Positions 23,881 to 34,262 of a stretch of 64,000 bases of DNA are shown in pieces (within the stretch, counting starts at the first letter, position 1; every line of letters starts with the position of its first letter). Position numbers and translations under genes: made by a program. The DNA comes from Magnolia sinica (lineage: Eukaryota; Streptophyta; Magnoliopsida; Magnoliales; Magnoliaceae). The notes below the pieces were generated by a model that searched no databases, was not told the DNA's origin, and saw only the letters and a list, made by a program, of their open reading frames with translations. Where the stretch lies: contig NC_080579.1 in the NCBI RefSeq assembly GCF_029962835.1, forward strand, positions 79,687,959 through 79,751,958, read 5' to 3'.

Positions 23881-24646
23881 TTTTTGGGCAGTGGATATTA
23901 TTTTCTATGGTGTGGCCCACTATTTGGTTGGATCTGCTGGAATTTTCATTTGTCTGATCTTCGAATAGGATTCAGCTGTGGGACAGGTTCGATGTCATAT
24001 ACATACAACATATGCCCCACAATTCTCAACTTTATCATTTTTTAAGAAAAACAAATGGGTGTAATTTTTTTAATTTCATCCGTGTTTTTTTATTCTTAGA
24101 GTCATTATTTCATAAAATTCTCACTCCTGAAGAATGAATTTTGTGGTAAAAATTCTTTTTTTTTTTCTAAATTTTTTAAAAGATGACTCCTCAAGTACGC
24201 ATAGCATGGTCATATGGCAGTCTAGACTGTCCAAATCATTAACCTAGCCATGGATGGAGTTCGTGCAACAAATATATATATATATATATATATAAAATCA
24301 AAGTTTTAGCAATCTGATTTCCCTTTGAATTTGGACCACTCACAATTTTACTTTTAATCATATATTTAATAGAAGATTGCTCAATCATGGTCTTTATAGC
24401 TGTACATCAACACCATTGCCACAACTGAGGAGGACAATCAAACATAGTAATGGTGCAAAATCAAGGAGAAAAGAAAACTTGGGATGCTCTAACAAAGTGT
24501 GCTGCATTGTTATGGGCGGCTGGCCCTGGCCCTGGCCCCAGTAACCCAACCCTCATGGGTGGAGCTTGGGCTCGTAAACTTGGCTTAGGTGACTATATCC
24601 AGGATGGATGTTGCCCTGATAATACCTTAATACTATGTGCGGCTCA
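23881..24646. other. No gene recognised, TA microsatellite
   Basis: A TA run at about 24274-24293. An open frame from 24450 with GPGPGPSNPT and KLGLGDYIQDGCC was not assigned to any family. Its position after the DUF642 fragment gives no clear continuation. Confidence 0.4.
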
Positions 24647-25345
24647 CACTACACCAAAATCGCCAAACTGGTATGGTTGGCGTTTTGGTTCAGAAACGGC
24701 TTTAAGCCGTTCCTGATTTGAAACGGTATTGAACCCTACCGGAATAGTTGTTGTTGTACGTTGTTACTTTCACTTTTTTATTGGTGTGTCCCAATTGAGT
24801 GTTGGATATTCTTATTTCTTAGTATTATAGCTTATTGTATTATTTTGAAACAGATGGACGGAATGGATTCTATTAAAACCCTCTGAGTGGACCCCACATG
24901 GCCCGAGGTCACATTTATGTAAATCTGCTGTAGACTACGAGATCATTTTCATTGCCAAAATGCCCTAATCCCTCCAAAACGCCCAAAACGCGAGCTCCCT
25001 CTCCCTCTCTTTCGATCTCCCTCTCCCGATCTCAACCATCTCTCTCGATCTCCCTCTCTTTCGATCTCCCTCTCCCGATCTCCCTCTCCCTCTCCCAATC
25101 TCCCTCTCTTTCAATCTCCCACTCCCGATCTCAACCCTCTCTCTCAATCTCCCTCTCCCTCGATCTCCCTCTCCTGATCTCCCTCTCCCTCTCTCAATCT
25201 CCCTCTCCCGATCTCAACCCTCTCTCTCGATCTCCCCCCCCCCCCTCGATTTCCCTCCCTTTCGATCTCCCTCTCCCGATCTCAACCCTCTCTCTCTATC
25301 TCCCTCTCACTCTCCCTCCCTCTCTCGATCTCCCTCTCCCTGCAA
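24647..25345 (+). other. Left terminus of element B and TC-rich leader
   Basis: Terminus and subterminal repeat at 24647-24740, then from about 24985 a 360 bp imperfect array of CTCCCTCTCGATCTC-like units, including a C10 run near 25236. Same layout as in element A. Open frames here only translate the repeat. Confidence 0.75.
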
Positions 25346-25399
25346 CATCCACCATCCCACGACAGTCCCCACACATGGAGTGCTTGTTGATCTAGATCG

Positions 25400-27593
25400 T
25401 TGAGTCTCATCCGCTGGATGTTGTTAGATTTATAAAGTTGAATTACATCAGGTTTTGAAGGTAAGTTATCACCCTACATTCCATAACATATGTCAATGGA
25501 TTGTGCACCTGCATTATAGTATAAGAAATCAATGTCAAGATGCCTTTTGGTAAATGAGGACCGTTGATGGTCTATATGGTGATGAATTCTCTGATCAGAG
25601 ATCCTCACTGTCCATATAGGTGGGCCATCAATGAGATTTTCACAACATATGTGGGCTATATGGATGAAGACGATCTTGGATCAATGAGGTTTTCACCTTA
25701 TGGGCCGTTAATGGTAGGGGCGTGCTGAATGATCAGTCCGGATATGGTACCAGGGGGCAGAATGGATAAGCTTCTTTTGAATTTATTACCAAGAAAATCA
25801 ACAATTTAAGCTTTTTATTTTATTTATTTATTATATATTAAGGTGAACTATGGTGGTATCAGGAAAATGTGGGGCCGAGTGAAATGTTCAAGGAATCCAA
25901 CCCATCTATGAGACACGTCACTTCAGATCACCTCTATGATCCAAAATTAATGTGGGCCACGTCAAAGGAAATGAGCAGGAAGAGAATGCCCACCCTTGAA
26001 TTTCACAGTGGCCCACCTCCATCATATGATAGCCTGAATTTTGGCCAGACCCTTCATTAGATGGATTGGATGAAGGATTTGAACAGTCAGATCGACCTTT
26101 ACATGTCAGCTCATAATTTAGCTAATTTGGCTTACACTGTCACAAGTATGTCATAGAGCCTATTTTGGATATATATTTTAAAACCTAATATGATCTGCTG
26201 CATATTTTATGAATGCACCTGCATCTTACTTTTCACTTTAGGTACTTTGCCTTTTGGTTTGCAGTACCCCAATTCTTCTAGTCTTCATTGTTTCATAAGC
26301 AGCTTATGGTTGTGCCGTTTCTGCATGTCATGTTTTTGAGATTTGCTAGTTAACCTTGCAAGTGATAGCGTGTGGATCTAACCATAGAGCAATGAAGAAG
26401 CATATGATCCATAGTGCCCATCAATCTGAAACAAGATGCACATATTAGGAAATGCTTGTTGGTACTTCCTGAGATTCCCGAGAGCAAGGATTTTATTCTC
26501 TGTAGCCAGCCATGCAAAAGATTGAACTCCAAATAGTGTGAGGCGCTGGCAAAATCTAACACAGCGAGTCTCGGCCTCATCACAAGAAAAAATGGTCTGA
26601 GAGAACTCAATCCCAATTCCTTGCTTGTCAACTATCACTTTTCACATTTTAGTGTAAGAACATCCCACTATGAAACTTTGTAAGCTGCTCATGCATGAGC
26701 ATGGCTACAATTTGTAGTGGGATGCTTAGGGTGTATTGGGTTTTGCCAGAGAATATCAAAGAGTCATTTGAGATAATGCCTACTAGTTGTGGCATAAAGG
26801 ACCAAATCCTTTTTCAAGATGTCATGTGGGATGTTAACAAGTTAGCATATTAATCTTGCCAAGAGGTGTCCACGAGCTCTACTTGTATAGGGCATTCCCT
26901 GCCGTTGCCTTCATGCATCCTTTCCTTTCAATGTAGTTATGCATCCAAAATTCCATACTGTGAAATCATCCATCCACATCCATGATGCGTGCATGGGCAT
27001 CCATGTCTGACATTGATATTCTGAAGAACATGACATAAGCACATAATGTATTATTGTTTCTTCTACTTCTGAAGGTCTCCTGTATTTCTGGCATCATTTT
27101 TCTTTCTTTCCTGGTAATACATTATGTGACTTTTCAAAAATAAACATAAAAAATTAATGCATTATATCAGGTCAGCTTATGAAACTTCAGATTCCATGAC
27201 TGCAGCTGCACCCCATGTAGCCAACCATATTATATAGTGTGTTTACTTACCCTTTCAAAGAGAATATAGGCTAATTAGTTAGAGCAGTTCTATTTATTTT
27301 TATTTGATACTTGTTGATATCACACAGATGGTTGGGAAGAGAATGCATTAAGTGGTTGTGATACTTGTTTGAGACTTGATATCACACAGTTCTATTTATT
27401 ATATAGTGTGTGAATATAGGCTAATTACTTACCCTTTCAAAAAGAATATTGGCTATTCATGTTGTTTATCCATTGATCGTTTGGCCTGAAACATCAGATT
27501 GCTAAATGGGTTTTGATTTTGGTGTGCTGTTATTATGGCTTTTCTGTCTTTATTAATAGCTTTTTGTTTCTATGATCTTTAATAAAATTGCAG
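25400..27593. other. Element B interior before the first recognised exon
   Basis: Non-coding, apart from the LINE relic below. The 25540-26100 segment has MITE-like GGGCCATCAATG / GTGGGCCAC blocks. The 27230-27450 segment repeats ATATAGGCTAATTA...TTACCCTTTCAAA twice. The last bases form an intron ending in AAATTGCAG. Confidence 0.45.
26370..26640 (-). pseudogene. LINE reverse-transcriptase zinc-binding domain relic
   Basis: The minus-strand frame reads FAWLATENKILALGNLRKY, and after a frameshift CASCFRLMGTMDHMLLHCSM. This is the zf-RVT region of plant LINEs (typically FAWLA...LTLDNLRKR...C-C...DHLLLHC). It is heavily degraded and antisense to the captured exons in element B. Confidence 0.75.
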
Positions 27594-27737
27594 ATTATTG
27601 AATCTCTGATAAATGGGGTGGATTTATCTGAAGAGGAGGCAGAAGCTTCTCTTGATTTTTTACTGAGTGAAGCTACGGAAGTTTTGATCAGTGCTTTTCT
27701 TGTTGTTTTGAGAGCCAAAGGAGAGTCATTCGAAGAA
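27594..27737 (+). pseudogene. PAT1: Captured exon of anthranilate phosphoribosyltransferase
   Basis: A 144-base exon with an AG acceptor and GTGAGT donor encodes IIESLINGVDLSEEEAEASL, then DFLLSEATEVLISAFLVVLR and AKGESFEE. This is the N-terminal helical domain of plant plastid anthranilate phosphoribosyltransferase (TrpD/PAT1), the second step of tryptophan synthesis. It is open throughout and well conserved. The catalytic phosphoribosyl-binding loop is absent because the next exon is from something else. Confidence 0.85.
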
Positions 27738-27799
27738 GTGAGTGGAATTCCTTTCTGTTCTTGGATTTGCAGCTCGTGATTTTCGTTTTATCCTCTCAG

Positions 27800-27921
27800 G
27801 CATAAAGAGGGCTTCCGAGTCTTACAAGACAGGAGAGATTAGTGCAGACATTGTCCTGAATGTGTCCAATCTGATGAAGGATATTCGCATTTGCATGGTA
27901 TCAGACGATGACTTCTCCGAG
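27800..27921 (+). pseudogene. Captured exon of an unidentified conserved gene
   Basis: Between CTCTCAG and GTAAATG, 122 bases stay open and read IKRASESYKTGEISADIVLN, then VSNLMKDIRICMVSDDDFSE. The clean splice borders, coding-like composition and amphipathic helices suggest a real exon. I do not recognise the family. It is not part of the anthranilate enzyme. Another possible exon follows at 28308-28400 (EECEDLRYRMKEGHLKRMED). Confidence 0.5.
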
Positions 27922-28577
27922 GTAAATGTTGTCACCAATTGCTTATGTTCTAAAGATATTGTGGCAAGTATACTCAACAGTTGATCTCAATTTTCATAAG
28001 CTACTAAATTAATTGACTTGGAATTCAGCTAGAGCAACTCAGTTTAGTTGATTCTGAGTATGAAATCAAATTGCATTTCTATAGAATTTCTTATGCGTTG
28101 GTTGACTGGCCAATTTCTTCATCATGTTGTGGGTTTTTAAGCCTGGTATCAGTATATGTTTGCAGATTGTTATTGATCTTTTGTACTTGACGACATTAGG
28201 TCGTAGAATCTATCTGTGATAAATCACTAGAACTAGTACATATCAATGCCCATGCCGGCACCATCTCTTAGAATTGTTCTTTGTTGCATGTTTGTGGTCG
28301 CAGGAAGAATGTGAGGATCTACGTTACAGAATGAAAGAAGGCCATCTTAAAAGAATGGAAGACACCTGTTTCTGCTCACACCACTGCCGAGATTGAAAGT
28401 ACTATCATCAAGGCTTCCTGGCTCATCTAGATCAGTACTAGAAAAAGTTCCTATCATGGACGCCTCCTGTCGTACATTTATTAAACTAATTGTATATACA
28501 TTTACCATTAGCTCTAATATTAATCTAGTGGAAGAAAAGAGCTATTCAACAAGTGAGAAATTGCTATTTTGATGCAG

Positions 28578-29039
28578 GGAACAAATAAAAGATCTTAAGC
28601 CTCTGAAACAGGGGATGCCCAATAAAGTTGAAGAGTGCCCTCGTTCTTCTTCTTTGTATCCTTTATAAGTATAAACTGTTTTATTTCGAGTTGTATGGCT
28701 TCTTTGATATCTATTTTATCTAGCGATTGAGAATCCATTGAAGGTTTTTTCATTTATCCTTAAGTGCATTTTAGAAGTCCCACCGCTGCAGGTTTGCAAC
28801 CCCGAAGAGTGGGCTCTACTCCTTCCTATAGCTTTAATTTTAGATGAAACGAATGAGCTAAGAAAAGAAGGGAGGTTCGTCTGATATGTTCTAGTTTTGC
28901 ATATGGTCATTCCTCACAGCTTCCACACTTCATCAACTGAAGATATTTCCACTATGTTGTTAAACAGTTCTACTCTAAGCTTAAGGAAAAGATTCATGCA
29001 AAGGAAGTGGAGAAAACTACCATGCAGGCCAAATCTAAG
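28578..29039 (+). pseudogene. Captured exons of a WAVE-DAMPENED2-like (TPX2-domain) gene
   Basis: Three exon-like pieces follow in family order: about 28578-28660 (QIKDLKPLKQGMPNKVEE), about 28793-28875 (RRVGSTPSYSFNFR, then a TGA, NE, a TAG and KKRRE) and 28968-29039 (FYSKLKEKIHAKEVEKTTMQ plus AKSK). The last is the core of the microtubule-binding TPX2 domain of plant WVD2-like proteins. The two in-frame stops lie in the middle exon. The C-terminal basic part (LRKSLTFKA-type) is missing. Confidence 0.8.
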
Positions 29040-30900
29040 GTGGTACCATTTTAATTCTAATCTACAAGCTGAGCAGTGATTAACAATTTGGTTGTTTTTT
29101 CTTTATTGGATTGAATGATTTTGATTGTTTCAAGTCTGTATATGATGGCAAAGCTGGGAAGATTCTGAACTCGTTTCATGTATTTGAGGGTGTCCATGTG
29201 CATGGAATTTCTTGTATCTTTCTTGATTTAAGAAACTGTGTCCATCTGCAACAGCTGCTATGAAGATCACTAAGTTTGGAGAAAGGAGAGTTAAACTATT
29301 TAGCTTACAAGTTGAAATGACATCTGATTATCAAAGTTCAGTGAAAGCATGTGTCAGCTTGATGCTAATCCATATTTTCTCTAAATTTAATCATTCGGTC
29401 ATGGAAGTTTGCTTCTTGAAGGTACCAATAGTCGTTCTCTGTTCTTTTCTTCTTCTTTTTTTATCCTTTTTTTTTAATCCTTTTGATAAATGTGTGATCT
29501 CTCTTAAACCAGTTTTGATGTTTTTGTTCTTAAAATTATTTGCTGGCCTGTTAGTAGCAGGCCTATATGCCTTGTGAGCATGAGGACGTAGGACGTAGCA
29601 ACAACTCTGTGTCTATGGGACATTTCTAGATCCAATATGGTTGCTGAAGTAAAATGTCCAGGTTAGTTTTCTCAGAAGCAAAATGTTCAGAAATAAGTTG
29701 TTCCTTCTTTCTGATTGGATTTTGGAGGGATCAGGTTTTGGTAGTTAAAAGGCAAGAATGCAATTTCTATGAAATTTACATTTTAAAATGATGCTAGATT
29801 AGCTAGTCAGACCAATCTCGTGCTTTTGAGTTAACCGCCATTCTGGAGTTGCATGATCAATGTAATCCCATTTTTTTTTTCATTATTTTACATAGATAAG
29901 AATAAACATACATAAAATGTCTCATTTTGGATTGTGATTTTGTGTGCTTTTATTTTATTTTATTTTTTTCAATACCTAGCAAGTATTTGATCCATAGTCA
30001 TATCATGGTCATCTGCGTTGATTATCACATTTTGTCATGAATGCTGCCATTTCTTTACAATTAAGATCTATGTTGTAATTTCCCTATCTTTTTGTAGGGT
30101 CAGATTTCTTTGTAAAAGTTTCAGAGTGGAAACTGCAACAGAAGCAACAAAGAGAGCAACAAGAAATAGTTGATTTAACAATGGGAAACAATGAGCTTGG
30201 CAAAGATTCAGAATCTTTGACTTGTGAGTCTATCACTGCTTTCCACTGTCCCATTATTTTGTCTTTAATGTCTATCAAGCATTACCATAAGCTACTTAGC
30301 CCTTGTTAATAATGCTGCCTATCTGCCTATATGAACTGTTGCAGAGCCAATAATGGATGGTAGCAACATGCAACTGGAGACTTTGGTATCAATTTGTATT
30401 AGATCCAATTTTTAACACTACTTCACAATTGTTGTCAAGTTGAATGCTTGAATTCCAGCTTATAATGGGTGGTTGAATCATTTCTTTCATAAGCCATAAA
30501 AATTCCTTCTTTCCCTAAAAAGTGGAATAAAAAGTTATTGGCCCCACACTGATAATTCTATAAGAACTTGCATAAACTTGAAATATTTTTTTTCTTGGAG
30601 AAAAGAACTCATATATGGGTCGGTCCATAAGAATCCAATATAAAATGGTGCATGTCTGACATATGGCCTCGAGCCATTTCTCAAACATCACTTCATGGTT
30701 CTCCAGTTACTCCTAATTGCCTTCATTGTCATTTCACAAATTGTAAACACAATGGATCTTCTTGAAATGGGTGATGATCAACAATTATATAACATGGGAT
30801 GAACATGTAGAGAGATAAACATCAATGGGGATAGAGAACCCATTATCTTAGCATTACCTTTGATAGGCCAATGACAGCTGATGTGTTTCAGTTGTATGAT
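29040..30900. other. Element B interior, unassigned
   Basis: AT-rich with poly-T tracts. Possible exons are about 29256-29420 (AAMKITKFGERRVKL...) and 30098-30225, which reads FFVKVSEWKLQQKQQREQQE then IVDLT, a Lys/Gln-rich helix. Neither was assigned. Confidence 0.4.
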
Positions 30901-30920
30901 CACTACACCAAAATCGATTA
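30901..30920 (+). other. Internal CACTA-like left terminus in element B
   Basis: CACTACACCAAAATCGATTA reproduces the first 16 bases of element B's left end, then diverges, with no subterminal repeat following. It lies about 70 bp upstream of the UBC exon. It may be the tip of a nested insertion or a duplicated end. Confidence 0.6.
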
Positions 30921-30972
30921 ATATTGCCAATACAATCTATTTTCTATGAGATAGCATGATCACTCCCAACAG

Positions 30973-31147
30973 ATGGTTCGCCACACAAAAAAGGATATGC
31001 CTGTCCATGGGTGATTGTAAGTCTTGGGCTGAACTATCTATTGGTGTGATATTTGTAAGTTGTGATGTTTCTTATAACTTGAAAATTTTCTTTTCATCTT
31101 CTTTCAGTTCATCCAGAGACTTGGAACCCAATGTGGTCTGTGGCAAG
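30973..31147 (+). pseudogene. Captured exons of a UBC6/UBE2J-type ubiquitin-conjugating enzyme
   Basis: Exon 30973-31016 and exon 31108-31147, separated by a GT-AG intron, splice in frame to WFATQKRICLSMGDFHPETW followed by NPMWSV. Plant UBC32/33/34, ER-membrane E2 enzymes in ER-associated degradation, carry nearly this sequence just after the active-site region (GRF-TQKKICLSMSDFHPESWNPMWSV). The catalytic cysteine lies in that conserved CLSMSD-type motif, and here a cysteine is present. The rest of the UBC fold and the tail anchor are absent. Confidence 0.8.
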
Positions 31148-31249
31148 GTAAGGTGAAACTAAGTTTCTGTTATGTTGCTGGAATGCTGTTTGTTTGGATT
31201 TTGGTAATTGGTTTAACTGCTTTCACATGCTGACATGTTTAAGTTGCAG

Positions 31250-31351
31250 ATATGCAGCTACAGGTTTCTTATGCTCCTCATTTCGAGTCTGTTTCTGATA
31301 TGAAGGAGAAATTGGAAGGCAAGAGGAGAAATTCTAAGCCGACTAAACTGT
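31250..31351 (+). pseudogene. RBM48: Captured exon of RNA-binding protein RBM48
   Basis: After TTGCAG the frame reads MQLQVSYAPHFESVSDMKEK, then LEGKRRNSKPTKL and TGA. This is the end of the RRM and following helix of RBM48, a minor-spliceosome factor (family: L-ISYAPHFESLSDTKEKLEGRR). Only one exon is present. The TGA follows directly where an intron donor might have been. Confidence 0.8.
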
Positions 31352-33149
31352 GAGTTTCTTCCAAGATTGATATGTGCAGTCACTTGCAAAAATTACCTTA
31401 TTGTACCTTAAACAAGCTTGCTCTTCTTTTTTCCTCTTCTTCTATTTCTACAAATTGCAGCTAGAAGATCCAAAGGATCAGAGCCTTCCAAGCAAATGTA
31501 AGGCTTATATTGCTACAATTATTCTTATTCATAATTCTCAAGGGATCATACAGAATCAGCAAAAGCATATGGTGTGATATTTGCAAATGGCATTGATTTT
31601 ACCTAGTCATGAACTGATTGTTTTAATCCATTTTCTCTGTTTTTGTATTTTTTTTTTTTTTTTTTTTTATGTTCCTCTTCATGTCAGGATTATTCCATTT
31701 TCTATCCCTTTAATTACTAATGCATGATTTGGGTTTTCTTTATAATGTGTAAGATTTTCTTTTGAGTTCCTTAATTCAATTAATATGCTTAATATGTTTT
31801 GTTTTTCTGTTTTTTTTTTTTTTTTTGGAAATACAATTAATTTTTATCTGGAAATTATAGCAAATGGACCAATAAAACCTGTAAGTAATTTAAGGGATTT
31901 GTGTCTTTGTGGCAATCAGTCCATTGTAACGCTTCTTGCAGTAAGATTCATGGCACAAGAGTCAACTTCATCTGTCAATTTCGTGTTTTATTTTTTCCTT
32001 CTTTTTTTTCTACAGGTACTCCTATGAACATTTCTATGTGATGGATCACCTGGCAGGTTGGCATATGCCTGCAAAAATCAGGAGAAAGCCACATATGCCA
32101 AATTCTTTTTGTAAAGTGGTGGATCACCTGGCAAGTTGGCATATGCCTGCTGTAATGGTTCGTGGAGCAAGCATGCCTTTGTGGCTTGCGAAACTTCTCC
32201 CAAATTAAGGAAAGAGAACCTTTGCTTGCTATCAGAATGGACTTCCACAATTATTATTATTATTATTATTTATTTTGGTTTCTCCCTAACAATGACCATG
32301 ATATCGCTGTTTTTGCTATTCAAAAAATGTATTTTTTTTTTTTTTGGGCGCAGTAATGATGACAAGGTCCCTTTTGTCATTCAGAATTACTGATTGACCA
32401 CCATGCATGCGATAGTGTGTTGGCTATGGTTCTTTTATTTTGCACAAAAAGCTTCTATCTATTATTGCAGTGTCCTCAATTTCAGCTTTGCATATTTTAG
32501 CTAACTTAGTCACCCTGATCATCTCTGCACAGCTATACTGCAAGCGAGCTAGACATACGTTCAGATAAAACTCCTGAAGAGAGCGCTCTTCTTGTAGAAT
32601 CTAGAAGGGAGTTCTGCTCCATATTCTATTTTACATCTTAGGGAGAGACTTCTTAAGGGTTTTTTTTTTTTCTTTCTTTAGTAAGAACCTCCGAAGGATG
32701 TATTCTGGTTAATTTGCTTTTGTGGAATTCTTTTGCTATGTTTTTATTATTTCAAAATTCAAATGCTCTCTCTCACACACATTCGCGTTTTTGGATATTA
32801 GCATGCATTGATGTTTTTCTAGATTTTTTCCTGCTCAGCAATCCTATCCAATTGTATAAGTAGCGGTGGGCATGGCATTGTTCTTCTTGATTTGTAGATG
32901 AGGGGTTATGGATATAAATCATCTTTTATTGAAAGTAATTCTCTTTCATGGTAAGGGACCTTTCTTGTTTCAAAGTTTGTCTAAGGATGTTCATGATGTT
33001 TGCTTATTTCATGACTTGGGAAATCCCTTGTATAAATTAGCTTATGTTTTTCTTTGGATTAATCTTTCTTTTGATGGAATGCAATAAACTTCTATTAATT
33101 TATTTCCCTTGACCCTAAATTTCGTTTTTATCAGGGTTTGAAATTATTC
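31352..33149. other. Element B interior, unassigned
   Basis: T-rich, with a TTA microsatellite near 32252-32270 and poly-T tracts. A 50 bp GATCACCTGGCA(A/G)GTTGGCATATGCCTGC unit occurs twice (about 32044 and 32122). A short open stretch at 32533-32610 (SYTASELDIRSDKTPEESAL) was not assigned. Confidence 0.45.
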
Positions 33150-33402
33150 TTAAAATTCCGTCATAAAATCTGACCGTTGGCAACATTAATAAGCATTCAA
33201 AACCGTTTCTAAAATTGTGCCCAAAATGTGACTGTTGGCACCAGAACGGTTTAAAACCGTTTCTAAAAATTGAAACAGTACCCAAAACGGTTCTGAACCG
33301 TTCTTGATTTTCTGCGACGCCTCATTTAGGAATGGTATTAAACCGGTCCTTAAAGCATTTAGGAACGGTTTAAAACCGTTCCTAAATGACGATTTTGGTG
33401 TG
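33150..33402 (+). repeat. Right terminus of element B: palindromic subterminal repeats
   Basis: Collinear with 12340-12595 of element A: CTGACCGTTGGCAACATTA, repeated AACGGTTTAAAACCGTT, TGCGACGCCTCATTTAGGA and the terminal GATTTTGGTGTG. Homology between the two right ends is the strongest sign that A and B belong to one family. Confidence 0.88.
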
Positions 33403-34262
33403 TCACCTTCATGAGTATGTTGTATATCCACGTCACCCATCCTTTAAGCAGATCCAAATCATTGGTGGACTACACTTTAAAAACTTTTTGAAGGCCACAA
33501 GTTTTGGATTAATCTGGTCTTTGTATTTCCCTTCATTGAGGTCTGGCTGACCTTATCAGTGGGTTGGATGGCAAATAAACATTAGGGATCTACTTTTGGT
33601 GGGTCCCGGGTTGCCTTTGTATTTTAATAATAGTGAAAAGCAATATTTTCTGTTTTATGAGTTTTCAATGGTTTTGTGTAGTACTTTATTTTTCATCAGG
33701 TTTACTCGCATACATGTAGCATCTACCACTGCTTCCCAGAATATTTTTTTGTTAGACTAAAATGGATACGGATCTAGTTTGTAGCTATTTTTACTTTTGG
33801 CTTTTTACTACAGAATTAGGCCTACTTTTGGATACTAATTTCTTCCGTAGCTTTTTTTTTTCCCTATGGGCCTGGTGATTACGAACTAGATCCGTAGCCA
33901 TATTAATAGCTACAATTTTAGTTCGTAGCCTTTGTTCCTTTTTTGGTATCTCATTGACAAACAGATAGACTTACATAAGAGATGTACCATCACATTAATA
34001 ATAGATTAGTATTGCTAAAGGAAGATCAACTAAATATATTTTTGAGTGCAAGTATGATTTCTGTACTATTGAATCCATAATGAAAACACATGGTGACTAT
34101 TCATTGGCCCACATTGAGGCACTGAAAATGGGTGTAAATGCAAGCTATGACTAAAGGAATGATTAATTAAAAGCGAAGAGTTGTTGCCTCATGAGGGTGA
34201 AAAAGGAGTAAAGAAAAGTGAATAAAAGACCACCACTGCTAGAGTATTACAGAGCAAATTAT
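33403..34262. other. Non-coding, relics of other DNA transposons
   Basis: 33420-33640 has MITE-like blocks (GTGGGTCCCGG, GGTTGGATGGCAAATAAAC). 33755-33945 repeats TACGGATCTAGTTTGTAGC-type motifs in both orientations, also seen at 63188-63356 and, more weakly, near 200-240. No gene was seen. Confidence 0.55.

Larger units (their letters stand above)
24647..33402 (+). mobile_element. Non-autonomous CACTA element B carrying host-gene fragments
   Basis: The left end CACTACACCAAAATCGCC at 24647 pairs with the right end GACGATTTTGGTGTG at 33402, where about 3 terminal bases seem lost. Both ends are flanked by the same triplet TCA (24644-24646 and 33403-33405), a CACTA-type duplication. The left side has GAAACGGCTTTAAGCCGTT and the TC-rich leader. 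The right side has the palindromic AACGGTTTAAAACCGTT array also found in element A. The 8.76 kb carries exons of at least four host genes on the + strand and an antisense LINE relic. No transposase was recognised. Confidence 0.85.

Noticed and set aside
24952-25395. Ser/Leu/Pro-rich frame of about 147 codons in the TC leader of element B
   Set aside because: Product of the CTCCCTCTCGATCTC array. The same leader recurs in relatives in other frames without conservation.
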